64,000 nucleotides of DNA from positions 604,286 to 668,285 of the forward strand of contig NZ_JACHHZ010000005.1 of the NCBI RefSeq assembly GCF_014202975.1. Direction: 5' to 3'. The notes beneath the pieces were generated by a model that was not told where the DNA came from, ran no database searches, and saw nothing but the letters and a program-made list of their open reading frames with translations. How positions within the stretch are numbered: position 1 is the stretch's first letter; each line of letters opens with the position of its first letter. Shown in pieces: positions 9,711 through 18,388 of the stretch. The translations under genes were made by a program, and so were the position numbers. This stretch comes from Povalibacter uvarum (GTDB lineage: Bacteria > Pseudomonadota > Gammaproteobacteria > Steroidobacterales > Steroidobacteraceae).

Positions 9711-10586
9711 TCAAGCGAGCGCTTCCTTGAACAGCGCCAGCAGGCGTCCCCACGCCTTTTCAGCCTGCTCTTCGTTGTAGACCTGCGAATCCGGAGGGCA
9801 CCAGCCGTGCATTGCCGGGTAGACCTCGATCTCCGCGGGCAGCTTTGCTTTCGCGAACGCTTCGCGCAGTGCGTCCTTGGCTTCCGGCTGACGCTTGTCG
9901 TCGTTGTCGGCGATCGCGAAGAGATAGTGCGCCTTCATCTGCCCCACGAGCAGATGCGGACTGTCGGGCTTGTCAGTGACGAGACCGCCGCCGTGGAACG
10001 AAGCGCCCGCGCCGATCCGCTCGGGAAACGCAGCCGCCGTGCGCATCGTGAACGGTCCGCCCATGCAGTAGCCGGTGGTTCCGATCTTGCGCTTCGTGTC
10101 GACGGAGGATTGCTTGTCGAGATACTCGATGAAGGATTTCGCATCGGTGAGCACGGTCTGCGGACTCAGCGTTCCTGCGAGCGCCATGAGTGCCGAGCGC
10201 GTTTCGGGATCCTGGAAGTTTGCTTTCTCGGGCGCTGTAGGCGCTTTCTTCGTGCGGTAGAACGGATTCACGACGAGGACCGAGTAGCCGGATTCAGCGA
10301 GGCGCTTGCCCATCTGCCGGAACGTGGGGCGCAGGCCGAAGATGTCCGGCCAGATGAGCACGCCGGGATGCTTGCCCTTCGCGGGATGAACGAAGTACGC
10401 ATCGCACACGCCGTCAGCCGTCTTGATCTCGATCTCCGATTCCTTCGTCTCGGCGGCGTTCGCGATGCCGGGCATCATGGCTGTCAGCCCCGTTCCAACC
10501 GCCAGCGCACCGAACGTTCGTCGCGAGAGCTCCTTGGATCGCAGCTGATACTCGATCATGTCGTCCATCGAGTCGTTGTCGCACAT
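9711..10586 (-). CDS. Dienelactone hydrolase family protein with Tat-type leader
   Basis: 291 residues from the ATG at 10586, chosen because AAAGGGGGA precedes it at good spacing; the frame is open further upstream, but that part looks non-coding. Residues 18-45 (SKELSRRTFGALAVG, ending GIANAA) are a twin-arginine leader. The alpha/beta-hydrolase core has GYCMGG with the nucleophile at Cys174, as in dienelactone hydrolase (Cys-Asp-His triad). PDIFGLRP is near residue 80, ADND supplies a candidate Asp, and YPAMHGW carries the likely His. The family hydrolyses dienelactones and related small esters or lactones. The substrate cannot be told here because no catechol-degradation genes are nearby. 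It is probably a folded periplasmic enzyme. Confidence 0.85.
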   Translation of the reverse strand: MCDNDSMDDMIEYQLRSKELSRRTFGALAVGTGLTAMMPGIANAAETKESEIEIKTADGVCDAYFVHPAKGKHPGVLIWPDIFGLRPTFRQMGKRLAESGYSVLVVNPFYRTKKAPTAPEKANFQDPETRSALMALAGTLSPQTVLTDAKSFIEYLDKQSSVDTKRKIGTTGYCMGGPFTMRTAAAFPERIGAGASFHGGGLVTDKPDSPHLLVGQMKAHYLFAIADNDDKRQPEAKDALREAFAKAKLPAEIEVYPAMHGWCPPDSQVYNEEQAEKAWGRLLALFKEALA

Positions 10587-10926
10587 GTCGTATCCCCCTT
10601 TGAATTCGCATGAAGGTTGGACGGTGAAGCCGCCGGTGCGGATGGTACAACCGGTGGGCCCGGCCATCCGTGTGTAAACGTCAATCCGGCAGGGCGTGGG
10701 ACATTCTGCCTGCGGCGGGCAAGCGACGAGCGACGAGTTGCGAGCTGTGAGCGGTGAGCCGGAAAGTCTCTTCCGGCGCTGGCTCGTGCTCGTCGCGCGC
10801 AGCCCGCTGAAGAGAACGACCACCGCGACACTACGTTCGTCCTACGCAAACACACTGGGCACCATCGTACGCGCGGAACGTTAGGAACTCGCCAATCTGG
10901 CAATTTCCGGTACGAGGGTGATGCAC
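10587..10926. other. Intergenic region with a GAGC-rich repeat fragment
   Basis: 340 bases without a convincing gene on either strand. Bases about 10721-10800 carry a stretch of GAGC/GACGAG units (CGAGCTGTGAGCGGTGAGCC then GGAAAGT) that recurs at 63695-63744 with near-identical wording. The region should also hold the promoters of the divergent hydrolase gene and the hydrophilic-protein gene, but I see no clear -35/-10 pair. Confidence 0.5.
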
Positions 10927-11286
10927 ATGGCGAATCCACAGGGGCCCGGCACGGGAGGCCAGCGGCCGTCGAAGCAGAAGCAGGGAACGTTCCGTCCAGA
11001 GCAGCAAGGCTCGGATGAAGATCAGACCCAGGTGGCGACTCCACAGCCCCAACGAGCAGACAAGCAAGCAGGCAAGCGAGCAGACGGGGCCGATCGCGGC
11101 GGCGAGTCTGATCGCAAAGCCGCCGATCGTGTCGAGATCGGCGATCCGGTGCCTGAAGGCGATCGGACGATCAAGGCGGATCGGGGCTCGGCTCGCGCCA
11201 CCGGCCGTCAGGGCGAAACCGGCGAGGATGAGGATCTGCCGGATGCCGATAGAGGCGTTGAAGGGACGAGAGGTGGGAAGCACTGA
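10927..11286 (+). CDS. Hypothetical highly charged, probably disordered protein
   Basis: 119 residues from ATG 10927, preceded by GAGG at 9 bases (ATG or GTG starts 6 and 9 bases earlier are also in frame). The composition is extreme: rich in Gly, Asp, Glu, Arg, Lys and Gln, almost without aromatic or aliphatic residues, and with no Cys. Runs such as QGPGTGGQRPSKQKQGTF and RADKQAGKRADGADRGGE suggest an intrinsically disordered protein, perhaps stress-related by composition. The antisense strand also has a long open frame, but that one lacks an RBS. I do not recognise a family; moderate confidence that it is real. Confidence 0.5.
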   Translation: MANPQGPGTGGQRPSKQKQGTFRPEQQGSDEDQTQVATPQPQRADKQAGKRADGADRGGESDRKAADRVEIGDPVPEGDRTIKADRGSARATGRQGETGEDEDLPDADRGVEGTRGGKH

Positions 11287-11455
11287 CGTCTGGTGCTGCC
11301 GTCATTGACGTCTGGTGCTGCCGTCATTCCCGCGAAAGCGGGAATCCATCCGCCTTAGGCGTCTGCGCTAAAGATGGACTCCCGCTTTCGCGGGAGTGAC
11401 GGAGAGGCCCGCGCAGAGGTGACGGAGAGGCCTGCGCGGGAGTGACGGAAGCTCC
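11285..11455. repeat. Palindromic ATTCCCGCGAAAGCGGGAAT repeat pair with short tandem repeats
   Basis: First a 22-base unit (GACGTCTGGTGCTGCCGTCA plus TT) occurs twice in tandem at 11285-11328. Then an inverted pair of the window's common palindrome follows: ATTCCCGCGAAAGCGGGAAT (11326-11345) and ACTCCCGCTTTCGCGGGAGT (11379-11398). Then a degenerate tandem of GTGACGGAGAGGCC units runs to about 11450. It sits between two converging genes and may act as a bidirectional terminator. Confidence 0.75.
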
Positions 11456-12184
11456 TCACCCGTAGGTCGGCTTCTGAGGCCATCCCTCCGGCGAATCCTC
11501 GAAGCTCTCCTGCCGGCCATACGGCGTGCGATCGAGCAGCGCGTATGAATCAGTGATCGACTCGGTGCCACGCGCGTAGGTTGAGTACGTGTGAAACACC
11601 TCGTTGCCCACTCGGAAGAACACACTGAGGCCATGCTCTTCGCCCTGCGTACCGCTTGGGGCGCCGAGGCTTTCGATTTCAGCCTTGCTGCGATAGTTGT
11701 ATTCGACCGGCCGGACTTTCTCATCCAGCGTCACGTGAAAGTCGTAGTTGAAGTCGCTGCCCTGTGACGAATACCAGGTGCGATTCCATCCCTTCTGGGT
11801 CTTGAAGCGCTGCAGCTTCTCCAGCGGCGCACGCGACACCAGCGCAAACGTCGTATTGCGCGCATTGAGCAGCGACAGATCGCCCATCTCATCGACGAGA
11901 CCCGTGCAGCCGACGCAGCCCTTCTCCCAGCCCGGATCGAACATGAAGTGATAGATCACGAGCTGGCGGCGCCCCTCGAACATGTCGAGCAGGCTGACCT
12001 TGCCGTTCGGGCCGTCGAAGCGATAATCCTTCGTGACTCTCGTCATCGGCAATCGGCGCCGCGCGGCGTTGACGCGATCGAAGTGCTGCGTCAGTTCCTT
12101 CTCTTCCTCGAGCAGGGCTTTGCGTCGTTGCAGCCATTCGTCCGGCGAAACGATTGGTGGCATGGGGACGGTTTCGGTGCTCAC
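11456..12184 (-). CDS. DUF899 family protein (thioredoxin-like fold)
   Basis: 242 residues starting at GTG 12184 with AGAGG eight bases upstream. It matches the DUF899 family from end to end: the N-terminal helix [36 protein letters not shown], a CxxC (GCVGC) near residue 93, and the C-terminal [16 protein letters not shown]. The family has a thioredoxin-like fold and is often annotated as a dithiol-disulfide oxidoreductase, without a demonstrated substrate. A paralogue lies at 43007-43762. It is divergent from the GNAT gene at 12327. Confidence 0.88.
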   Translation of the reverse strand: MSTETVPMPPIVSPDEWLQRRKALLEEEKELTQHFDRVNAARRRLPMTRVTKDYRFDGPNGKVSLLDMFEGRRQLVIYHFMFDPGWEKGCVGCTGLVDEMGDLSLLNARNTTFALVSRAPLEKLQRFKTQKGWNRTWYSSQGSDFNYDFHVTLDEKVRPVEYNYRSKAEIESLGAPSGTQGEEHGLSVFFRVGNEVFHTYSTYARGTESITDSYALLDRTPYGRQESFEDSPEGWPQKPTYG

Positions 12185-12326
12185 GGCGAATACCTCTCAA
12201 TGAGTGTGGAAGCCCGAGGACGCGTGGCCCCCAGTCCTTCCGACAAATCCGGCCGCAGAGGGCGGATCCTTGACGATGATCCTCGCAACGCCTGAGATCG
12301 ATCCGGGTTCGTTTACATTGGCAAGC

Positions 12327-12857
12327 ATGATGAGTTCAGCCACCTTGAGCATCGCTGCCGCCTCGCTCGCCGACGTCGCGGTGCTCAGCGAAATCGGTCG
12401 GGAGACTTACAGCGACCATTTCAGCGCGATCTGGACACCGGGGAACCTGTCGCGGTTTCTCGAGCGTGATTTTTCGGAGAGTGCCTTGCGAACGACGCTC
12501 GCTGCGCCCGATCGTCATTCCTGGTGGATCGCGACCGAATCGCCGGATCGGGTCGCGGGGTTCGCGAAGGTCAACTGGAATGCGATTGAACCCGTCACCG
12601 GCATGCGCGGCGCGGAGTTGCAGAAGATCTATTTCCGTCGCGGCATCACCGGCAAAGGCCATGGCGCCCGGCTGGTGAACGTCATCATCGAAGAGGCCGT
12701 TGCTCGCGGCAGCGGACTCATCTGGCTGGACGTGCTCAAGACGAACGCTGGTGCCCAGCGCCTTTATGCGCGGCTCGGATTCCGCATCTGCGGCGAGCAG
12801 CCTTTCGCGGCCGATACGGGAGAAATCGGGATGTTCATCATGCGCCGCGACATCTGA
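12327..12857 (+). CDS. GNAT family N-acetyltransferase
   Basis: 176 residues if the tandem ATGs at 12327/12330 are used; in-frame starts at 12276 and 12204 would add poorly conserved residues. The GNAT core is clear: beta4 ELQKIYFRRGITGKGHGARLV (acetyl-CoA pyrophosphate loop, here RGITGKGHG), then WLDVLKTNAGAQRLYARLGFRICGE. RimI-like family members acetylate small amines or protein N-termini; the substrate is unknown. It is transcribed away from the DUF899 gene. Confidence 0.85.
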   Translation: MMSSATLSIAAASLADVAVLSEIGRETYSDHFSAIWTPGNLSRFLERDFSESALRTTLAAPDRHSWWIATESPDRVAGFAKVNWNAIEPVTGMRGAELQKIYFRRGITGKGHGARLVNVIIEEAVARGSGLIWLDVLKTNAGAQRLYARLGFRICGEQPFAADTGEIGMFIMRRDI

Positions 12858-12951
12858 GGCCGGCTTGCATTCCGGGTGGCAGCAGCCATAAATAAGTGAG
12901 GCCGCCTCGCTGATTGAAGGGGGCTGTAGTGATTCGCAGGCGGAGAGGGTG

Positions 12952-13218
12952 ATGGCGACAGGTTGGGCAGGCGATGGCGCGGTGCAGGATCAGATCGATG
13001 CCACCGTGAAGGACGGCATCAGCCGGGCCAAGGCGCGCCTGCCTTCCGGGCCGAGCCTCACTCATTGCGAAGAATGCGGAGCGACTATTCCCGAAGCCCG
13101 TCAGCAGGCTGTTCCGGGCGTGCGCCTGTGCGTCGTTTGCCAGGAGGCGGAGGACAAGGAGGAGGCGCAGTTCGCGGGATATAACAGGCGGGGGAGCAAA
13201 GATAGTCAGCTACGCTGA
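12952..13218 (+). CDS. DksA/TraR-type C4 zinc-finger protein
   Basis: 88 residues from ATG 12952 (GGAG 6 bases upstream). The C-terminal half holds CEECGATIPEARQQAVPGVR followed by LCVVCQ, a four-cysteine zinc finger of the DksA/TraR family. It lacks DksA's long coiled-coil, as do YbiI and phage or plasmid TraR proteins of similar size. Such proteins enter the RNA-polymerase secondary channel or are of unknown role. The basic, charged C-terminus is typical. Confidence 0.85.
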   Translation: MATGWAGDGAVQDQIDATVKDGISRAKARLPSGPSLTHCEECGATIPEARQQAVPGVRLCVVCQEAEDKEEAQFAGYNRRGSKDSQLR

Positions 13219-13266
13219 CGTGCGCCGGATAGCCCGCGGGCCGCTGGTCAGACTGTGTGCCCCCGC

Positions 13267-13406
13267 CGTCATTCCCGCGCAAGCGGGAACCATGCCTTGA
13301 ATGAGATGGACTCCCGCTTTCGCGGGAGTGACGGAAAAAGATGGACTCCCGCCTGCGTGGGAGTGATGGAGTAAAGATGGATTCCCGCTTGCGCGGGAAT
13401 GACGGG
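13267..13406. repeat. Cluster of four palindromic repeats between convergent genes
   Basis: Four copies of the C-rich palindrome alternate in orientation and drift in sequence: ATTCCCGCGCAAGCGGGAA, ACTCCCGCTTTCGCGGGAGT, ACTCCCGCCTGCGTGGGAGT and ATTCCCGCTTGCGCGGGAAT. They are linked by AAAGATGGA-type spacers. They lie just past the stop codons of the zinc-finger and adenine deaminase genes. Confidence 0.8.
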
Positions 13407-13412
13407 ACCTGC

Positions 13413-14420
13413 CTACGCCGCCCGTCGCAGGTAGTTCTCAACCTGCTGCAGATACGCCGCGCGCTTTTCCTCCGGCAGCCACGCGACGACAAAACTGTTC
13501 TTCACGAGTTGCACGATCTCCGCGAGGCTCAGGCCGCCTTCATCATGGAGCGCCGTCAGGTTTTCGTTCAGGTACGCGCGGAAGTATGCCGGATCATCCG
13601 AGTTGATCGTCGCGCGCATTCCCAGCTGCAGCATTCGCTGAATCTCGGGGGCGGTCAGGTTCTGAACGACGAAGCGATTCGAGATGGGGCAAACCGTCAG
13701 GCCGAGGCCGCGTTCGCGGATCGTCTTGCAGAGCAACGGATCCTCGAGTGAGTTGACGCCGTGATCGATGCGGTCGACGCCGATGACATCGAGACATTGG
13801 TCGATGTGCGTGAGCGTGTTCTGCTGGTTCACGTCGCAATGCATCGTGAGTCTCAATCCCTCTCGCCGCGCGCGTGCGAAGACTTCCGCGAACTTGACCG
13901 GCGGATTGTTCTTCTCGTCCGAGTCGAGCCCCACGCCAACGATCCATTTCTTGTACGGCAGCGCCTGTTCGAGCGTCTGCATTGCCGATTCCGCGCTCAT
14001 GTCGCGCAGGAAGCAGAGGATGAGCTGAGTGTCGATTCCAAGTTCCGCTCGCGCACGTTCCTGCGCGCGACGGATGCCTCGGATCACCGTATCGAAGGCG
14101 ACTCCGCGGCTCGTGTGAGCCTGCGGATCGAAAAACATCTCCGCGTAGATGACGTGTTGCTCGCGTGCTTTCGCGAGGTACTGCCAGGTCAGTTCGAAGA
14201 AATCGTCTTCGTGTTGAAGAACGTTCATCGCCTTGTAGTAGATCGAGAGGAACGAGGGCAGATCGTGGAAGTTGTAGGCGGCCAGCAGCGCTTCGGGAGT
14301 GTCGTAGTCGAGTGCCACCCCGTTCTTCCTCGCGAGTGCGAAGCTGAGCTCGGGCTCGAGCGTGCCCTCGAGATGCACGTGAAGCTCGGCCTTGGGCAGG
14401 TGGGCGATGAATGCGTTCAT
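13413..14420 (-). CDS. Adenine deaminase (adenosine deaminase superfamily)
   Basis: 335 residues. The zinc site is complete: HVHLEG with His14 and His16, LTMHCDV for the third His, and NSDDPAYF for the metal-binding/catalytic Asp. SDDPAYF and the length of about 335 residues match the adenine deaminase branch (yeast Aah1-like) better than true adenosine deaminases, so the likely reaction is adenine to hypoxanthine in purine salvage. DHGVNSLEDP is the conserved active-site segment. The gene stands alone, with 269 non-coding bases upstream (14421-14689) in which I see no specific signal. Confidence 0.87.
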   Translation of the reverse strand: MNAFIAHLPKAELHVHLEGTLEPELSFALARKNGVALDYDTPEALLAAYNFHDLPSFLSIYYKAMNVLQHEDDFFELTWQYLAKAREQHVIYAEMFFDPQAHTSRGVAFDTVIRGIRRAQERARAELGIDTQLILCFLRDMSAESAMQTLEQALPYKKWIVGVGLDSDEKNNPPVKFAEVFARARREGLRLTMHCDVNQQNTLTHIDQCLDVIGVDRIDHGVNSLEDPLLCKTIRERGLGLTVCPISNRFVVQNLTAPEIQRMLQLGMRATINSDDPAYFRAYLNENLTALHDEGGLSLAEIVQLVKNSFVVAWLPEEKRAAYLQQVENYLRRAA

Positions 14421-14689
14421 GAAGAATCCCCGGTGTTTTTTCTCTCCGGCAGCATCGCTGCAAGTCCGGGGCCACGACGATTCGGCGGCCGAATCGGGCT
14501 ATCCTGTCCGACGACAGTGCGGCGTCATCGAATTGACGCTCCAAGTCTGGGCGACGCGTGTTACGCGGGACAGGTCTCGAATCTGTGACCTGTGCATGGA
14601 ACGCACCGCGGGCAGTGCGTTGCAATCGGTCCGATACCGGCCCTTCGTCGAAGGCCGGCCGCTCCCACAAGAAACGAGGATCGCCCGCG

Positions 14690-15643
14690 ATGACCAACGC
14701 CAATTGGATGAGCCGGATACAGGACAACCCGCAGTTGATCGAAATGGTCCTGCCTGCGAGCCACGATGCCGGTGTCTACGGCGACAGCCTCACCCGGGTC
14801 GCGTGCCCCAAGCGATACGCCCGTTGCCAGGGTTCCAACATCTACAACCAGGCGTACTCCGGATCGCGCGTCTTCGACGTTCGCGTCTTCCTGAAGCGCG
14901 TCAAGGACGAGAAGGGCAAGAGCATCGTGCAGCCCACGATGGGTCACTTCGCGGCCGAGAAGTTCAAGTGGCCGAAGATCGGCAAGAGCACCGGCGCGTT
15001 CGGCGGCTACGGCGGTTCCTTCATGACCGCGGTCAAGGATGCCGTGGCGTTCGTGAAAACCTATGAGAGCGAGTTCGTCATCCTGCGCGTCTCGCACACG
15101 TACTGCCCTCAGGAAGTCGGCAATGCGCTCAACGAGTTCATGGCGACGGGCGACAACGCCAAATACGTCTACAACAAGGATGGCAACGTGGCGCTGTGCA
15201 CTCTCGACGACCTGCGCGGCAAGGTCGTGATGGTCTTCGCTTCCGAATTCCACAAGGGGTTCAGTGCCAAGGACGGATACCTGCCCATGTTCAAGTATTC
15301 CGAAGGGACGTCGAACACCTCCGGCCTCTGCTTCTGCGGTACCTACAAGGGCAAGAAGGAAATGAAGGACGTGCTCAAAACCGCGCAGGGCGCCGCCGAC
15401 GAGCATCACGGTCACCGCCAGGACCATCTGCACTGGGTCTATTGGCAGCAGACCGGCGGCAACGTTTCATCGAACACGAAGGGCGGTGACGGCGCTCACG
15501 CGAAGCTCGGCAGTTTCCTCACGGAGATCAAAGCCAAGATGAGCATGAGCCGGTGGTCGTTGCCCAACGTCATCGGTCACGACTTCGTGAACGAGCAGAC
15601 CTGCAAGCAGATCTTCGAGCTCAATCCTTCGTACGGCAAGTAA
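14690..15643 (+). CDS. Phosphatidylinositol-specific phospholipase C-like protein (PLC X-domain superfamily)
   Basis: 317 residues from ATG 14690, with GAGGA upstream. The X-domain signature is LPASHDAG with general-base His25, and a second His86 in QPTMGHF; both are expected of the bacterial PI-PLC catalytic pair. Other matches are SRVFDVRVFLKR and FVILRVSHTYCPQEVGNALNEF. The second half is rich in Lys, Gly and His (AADEHHGHRQDHLHW). No signal peptide is visible, which is unusual because secreted PI-PLCs are the rule. Substrate and catalytic competence are unproven. A perfect palindrome follows the stop. Confidence 0.8.
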   Translation: MTNANWMSRIQDNPQLIEMVLPASHDAGVYGDSLTRVACPKRYARCQGSNIYNQAYSGSRVFDVRVFLKRVKDEKGKSIVQPTMGHFAAEKFKWPKIGKSTGAFGGYGGSFMTAVKDAVAFVKTYESEFVILRVSHTYCPQEVGNALNEFMATGDNAKYVYNKDGNVALCTLDDLRGKVVMVFASEFHKGFSAKDGYLPMFKYSEGTSNTSGLCFCGTYKGKKEMKDVLKTAQGAADEHHGHRQDHLHWVYWQQTGGNVSSNTKGGDGAHAKLGSFLTEIKAKMSMSRWSLPNVIGHDFVNEQTCKQIFELNPSYGK

Positions 15644-15650
15644 ACACGTT

Positions 15651-15678
15651 CGTCATTCCCGCGCACGCGGGAATGACG
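15651..15678. terminator. Perfect 13-base palindrome between convergent genes
   Basis: CGTCATTCCCGCG, a 2-base loop, then CGCGGGAATGACG. It lies 7 bases after the PI-PLC-like stop and 5 bases before the stop of the converging lipoprotein gene. It is one arm pair of the common repeat family closed into a single hairpin, and is well placed to terminate both transcripts. Confidence 0.6.
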
Positions 15679-15683
15679 AGCGC

Positions 15684-17228
15684 TTACCTGTCATCGAAGT
15701 ACTCGGTCACCGCCGCCAGGCAGAACGGTGACACGAGCGACGTGTGATACGCCTCGAGCACGGCCGTCGTGCCGCCGCTCAGTTCGAGCGCTTCCTTCGC
15801 CGCTGCAAATCCCGCCTTCAATTCCAGATACGGGTCGTCGAGCGACGGCTCGTCGTCGACATCGAGCACCGTTACGCTCGTGGCGCCGTTGTCTGCCCAG
15901 TACTGCTGCATCAGCGATGTGTTCAGGTACAGCACGACGGGATCTTCATTGCCGGCACACAGCAACGTCGGCGCAGCCGGCACCCAGGTTCGCAGATCGT
16001 TGGCCTTGAAGGCCTGACGCAATCCATTCGCTGGCGCCGCCGCCGGCCTGCCGTCGGTTCGCGTCGGGAAGCCGCCATCCGGATTGGTTTGGGCGTCCTG
16101 CAGGTAATTCAGCCGGTAGCTGTTCAGGATCAGCGCGTCCGGGCCGAAGCCAAGTGCAAAGACTGGTGCCAGATCCGCTGGTGATGTTGCTGGTGTGTAC
16201 GCGGCGAAGGCCGGGTCGGGCGGCGTACTGCTGAACAACTGCTCGCGTGGCAACCGGCCCTGATCGTAAATTGCTGAGCGGCTTGCGGCCGTCGGCAGCA
16301 GCGACTCGATCGTGGGCGCATAGCGGGCATCGAACATGTCCGCTGGCGCTGCGTAGATGTTGCCGTAGGCGCGTTGATACGACGTGGCCAGCCAGCTGAC
16401 GAATAGCGGCGCACTGCCAACCACCTGCCCCTGAAAGACGGCGTCGCCGAATGCGCCGAGCGCGTAGGGCCCGGACATCGGCGCGGATGCCGTGACAGGT
16501 GTGCCGTTCTGTTGCAGAAGCCGATGAGTCGCCATTGCCACGAACCCACCCTGCGAATAACCGGTGATGAACAGCTTGCCGCTGTCGCTCACCGCAGGCG
16601 CTGTGCTTGTTGGCAATGCACTGCGAGCCGCTGAGAGTGCATCGGCGGTGTCATCCGCCTGCTGCTGCGCGTGCAGGTATGGATGCCAGGTCAGTGAAGA
16701 GGTGTCGTAGCCCGCATAGTTCGGCGCCACGACGATGTAGCCACGCGCTGCAAACGCCAGTGCCATCAGCAATCCTTCGCCGCTGCTCGAGTCCGTGATG
16801 TTCGCGATGTTGAATGAGCGTTCGGCGTTCGTCCCGTGCGCGTACACGACGATCGGTCGCGGGCCCTGGCATGCGGCGTCGGTGCCGGTGGGAATCATCA
16901 GAGCGCCTGATGCCGTTATCGCATTGCCCGCGGGATCGAGTGTGTTGTAACGCAGCTGGTGAACGTCGACCGCGCAGACCGGATCGACGATGAGCTCCAG
17001 CAATTCCTCGGCCGCCGAGCCGGCGTCGACCAGCGCCAGCAGTTGCGACGGATCGTATGTGGCCAGACGTTCGGGTGGACTCACGACCAGTGTGCCGCGT
17101 CCCGTTACCGGCGGCGGCGGAGGTGGCGGCGTTTCGCCTGATGAGTCGTCGTTGTTGTCGCCGTTGCTGCAGGCGGCGAGAAGAACGGTCAGAAGGAGGG
17201 CCGTGAGCGGCTTGCGTGCGTCGGTCAT
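15684..17228 (-). CDS. Alpha/beta-hydrolase lipoprotein (secretory-lipase-like)
   Basis: 514 residues. The lipoprotein signal MTDARKPLTALLLTVLLAAC places the lipidated residue at Cys20. An Asp-rich stretch and a run of seven prolines form a linker. The catalytic domain has GYSQGG as the nucleophile elbow, IVVYAHGTNAERSF as the oxyanion strand and APNYAGYD. Near the C-terminus CAGNEDPVV supplies a candidate Asp and EAYHTS a candidate His. The arrangement resembles secreted lipase/esterase families (LIP or prolyl-oligopeptidase-like hydrolases); the substrate is unknown. Probably attached to the outer membrane. Single gene. Confidence 0.85.
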   Translation of the reverse strand: MTDARKPLTALLLTVLLAACSNGDNNDDSSGETPPPPPPPVTGRGTLVVSPPERLATYDPSQLLALVDAGSAAEELLELIVDPVCAVDVHQLRYNTLDPAGNAITASGALMIPTGTDAACQGPRPIVVYAHGTNAERSFNIANITDSSSGEGLLMALAFAARGYIVVAPNYAGYDTSSLTWHPYLHAQQQADDTADALSAARSALPTSTAPAVSDSGKLFITGYSQGGFVAMATHRLLQQNGTPVTASAPMSGPYALGAFGDAVFQGQVVGSAPLFVSWLATSYQRAYGNIYAAPADMFDARYAPTIESLLPTAASRSAIYDQGRLPREQLFSSTPPDPAFAAYTPATSPADLAPVFALGFGPDALILNSYRLNYLQDAQTNPDGGFPTRTDGRPAAAPANGLRQAFKANDLRTWVPAAPTLLCAGNEDPVVLYLNTSLMQQYWADNGATSVTVLDVDDEPSLDDPYLELKAGFAAAKEALELSGGTTAVLEAYHTSLVSPFCLAAVTEYFDDR

Positions 17229-17430
17229 CGCCTTTCAGAATCCTGTGCAGTACCTGACGGCTGTAACGCACGAGATCGCCGGAAGGGTGGGCCCGCGGAG
17301 CATCTTTTTCGGCTCTGACGTCGAACGGTGACGCAATGGCGGAACCGCTGGGAAGTTATGTCGGTTTTCGTATCGCCGACCCGTCCTAGTTCCAGCAGTG
17401 CGGATCAACCAACACAAGATGGAGACAACG

Positions 17431-17910
17431 ATGGCCAGGAACGTGATTTGTCTTTGGTATGACGCAGCGGCAGAAGAGGCGGCCAGGTTCTACGCCCGGA
17501 CGTTTCCCAACAGCGCAGTGACGGCAGTCAACCGTGCTCCCGGCGACTTCCCGGGCGGCAAGGAAGGGCAGGTGCTCACGGTGGAGTTCACTGTCGCCGG
17601 CGTGCCCTGCCTGGGTCTGAACGGCGGCCCGGCCTTCAAGCACAGCGAGGCGTTTTCGTTTCAGATCCTCACCGAGGACCAGGCGGAGACGGATCGTTAC
17701 TGGAACGCCATCGTCGGGAACGGCGGCGCGGAGAGTGCGTGCGGATGGTGCAAGGACAAATGGGGACTGTCCTGGCAGATCACGCCGCGCGTGTTGATGG
17801 AAGCAACCACCGGTCCCGATCAGGCGGCCGCAAAGCGCGCGTTCGAGGCAATGATGAAGATGAAGAAGATCGACATCGCCACCATCGAAGCCGCGCGACG
17901 CGGATCCTGA
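17431..17910 (+). CDS. VOC/PhnB-like protein (3-demethylubiquinone-9 3-methyltransferase-like family)
   Basis: 159 residues from ATG 17431 (GGAG 6 bases upstream; an in-frame ATG at 17419 is less likely). The pattern ICLWYDAAAEEAARFYARTFPNS ... LGLNGGPAFKHSEAFSFQI ... WGLSWQITPRVL is that of the vicinal-oxygen-chelate subfamily often labelled 3-demethylubiquinone-9 3-methyltransferase, a name without enzymatic support for most members. It is followed after 7 bases by a second VOC protein, so the two probably form an operon. Confidence 0.88.
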   Translation: MARNVICLWYDAAAEEAARFYARTFPNSAVTAVNRAPGDFPGGKEGQVLTVEFTVAGVPCLGLNGGPAFKHSEAFSFQILTEDQAETDRYWNAIVGNGGAESACGWCKDKWGLSWQITPRVLMEATTGPDQAAAKRAFEAMMKMKKIDIATIEAARRGS

Positions 17911-17917
17911 AGCGCCG

Positions 17918-18340
17918 ATGAAGCCTCGAATCACGCTGATCACGCTCGGGGTCGATGACCTCGAGCGTGCCGTTCGCTTCTATCGCGACGGTCTTGGCTG
18001 GCGGACGCAGGGCATCGTCGGCACCGAATTCGAGCATGGGGCGGTTGCGTTCTTCGATCTGCAGTCAGGGTTGCGGCTTGCGTTGTGGCCACGGGCGAGC
18101 CTGGCCCACGACGCTGGCATCGCAGTGAGCGCGGCGAGTCCGACGGATTTCTGTCTCGCGCATAACGTGGCGTCGAAGGCTGAAGTCGACACCGTCATGG
18201 CGCAGGCGCGCGCTGGCGGAGCGCACATCGTCAAACCGGAGAAGGAGACGTTCTGGGGTGGCTACGCCGGCTACTTCCAGGACCCTGACCGGCACCTGTG
18301 GGAAGTGGCCTGGAATCCCCAGATGCTGCCTGCCGACTGA
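17918..18340 (+). CDS. VOC superfamily (glyoxalase-like) protein
   Basis: 140 residues. Two beta-alpha-beta-beta-beta halves are visible: ITLITLGVDDLERAVRFYRDGLGW at the start, and WGGYAGYFQDPDRHLWEVAWNP at the end. Candidate metal ligands are the His in FEHGAV and the Glu in LWEVAW. Length and motifs fit small glyoxalase/bleomycin-resistance proteins. It directly follows another VOC gene (7-base gap). Substrate unknown. Confidence 0.88.
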   Translation: MKPRITLITLGVDDLERAVRFYRDGLGWRTQGIVGTEFEHGAVAFFDLQSGLRLALWPRASLAHDAGIAVSAASPTDFCLAHNVASKAEVDTVMAQARAGGAHIVKPEKETFWGGYAGYFQDPDRHLWEVAWNPQMLPAD

Positions 18341-18388
18341 ACCATTGCACGATCAACAGCCGCGCATGCCGCGGCTACAATTCGCCGA

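Noticed and set aside
13267..13406. Four repeated palindromes considered as a CRISPR array
   Set aside because: The repeats are palindromic pairs in alternating orientation with similar, not unique, spacers and no cas genes are near.
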